Shown here one piece after another: positions 21,846 to 21,873 of a DNA stretch of 21,873 nucleotides. Each line of letters opens with the position of its first letter. The first letter of the stretch is position 1. Position numbers and translations under genes: made by a program. This stretch comes from Bacteriovorax sp. UBA1852 (GTDB taxonomy: Bacteria; Bdellovibrionota; Bacteriovoracia; Bacteriovoracales; Bacteriovoracaceae): positions 1 to 21,873 of the forward strand of contig DDIK01000017.1 of the NCBI GenBank assembly GCA_002338505.1, read 5' to 3'. The notes under the pieces are model-generated. The model ran no database searches. It had not been told where the DNA came from and saw nothing but the letters and a program-made list of their open reading frames with translations.

Positions 21846-21873
21846 TGACCCCCAGTGTTAGGATAGTTTCCAC

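Overview
This is an AT-rich stretch of a bacterial plasmid, or of a plasmid-derived integrated element. It carries a replication origin with its initiator, a ParA/ParB partition locus, most of a conjugation-type type IV secretion system (T4SS) and, at the right end, a transposon-like recombinase cluster. The low GC, the many lipoproteins and exported proteins, and the small exported protein with a GPGGSGGG start after its signal peptide fit a Gram-negative diderm. My best guess is a Bdellovibrionota relative (Bacteriovorax or Silvanigrella type). That is an impression from protein style, not something the sequence proves.

Left region (1-9232, minus strand). One tightly overlapping operon is read from about 9232 down past base 1. 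In transcription order it has a possible 45-residue leader ORF, a 601-residue lipoprotein, a VirB2-like pilin, VirB3, the VirB4/TraC ATPase, a VirB5-like protein, VirB6, VirB8/TraE-like, VirB9/TraK-like and VirB10/TraB-like proteins, a glycine-zipper lipoprotein, and the start of a VirD4/TraG coupling protein. No relaxase, VirB11 or VirB1 lies in the window.

Centre left (9233-10680). A divergent region with a 10-bp inverted repeat separates the T4SS operon from a plus-strand pair: an HTH protein and a small exported protein. A bidirectional hairpin terminator follows.

Centre (10680-15949). parA and parB run on the minus strand. Three copies of a 16-bp palindrome, a candidate parS or par operator, lie in the parA upstream region. 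A four-TM coiled-coil membrane protein starts just after the third copy. A roughly 500-bp origin follows, with iterons in two opposed blocks, an AT-rich side, and the rep gene, whose promoter region is covered by the last iterons. Two more iteron-like sites lie at the end of parB.

Right centre (15950-18437). This is an accessory patch with a wrecked nucleotidyltransferase fragment, a secreted protein with an EF-hand-like loop, a small truncated ORF, and an intact nucleotidyltransferase/ribbon-helix-helix pair that looks like a toxin-antitoxin module.

Right end (18438-21873, minus strand). Two different tyrosine recombinases are followed by an IS91-type HUH (Y2) transposase with an 18-bp hairpin just downstream.

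The origin, par locus and T4SS make a coherent self-maintaining and probably transferable plasmid backbone. The right third is where cargo and mobile DNA have collected.
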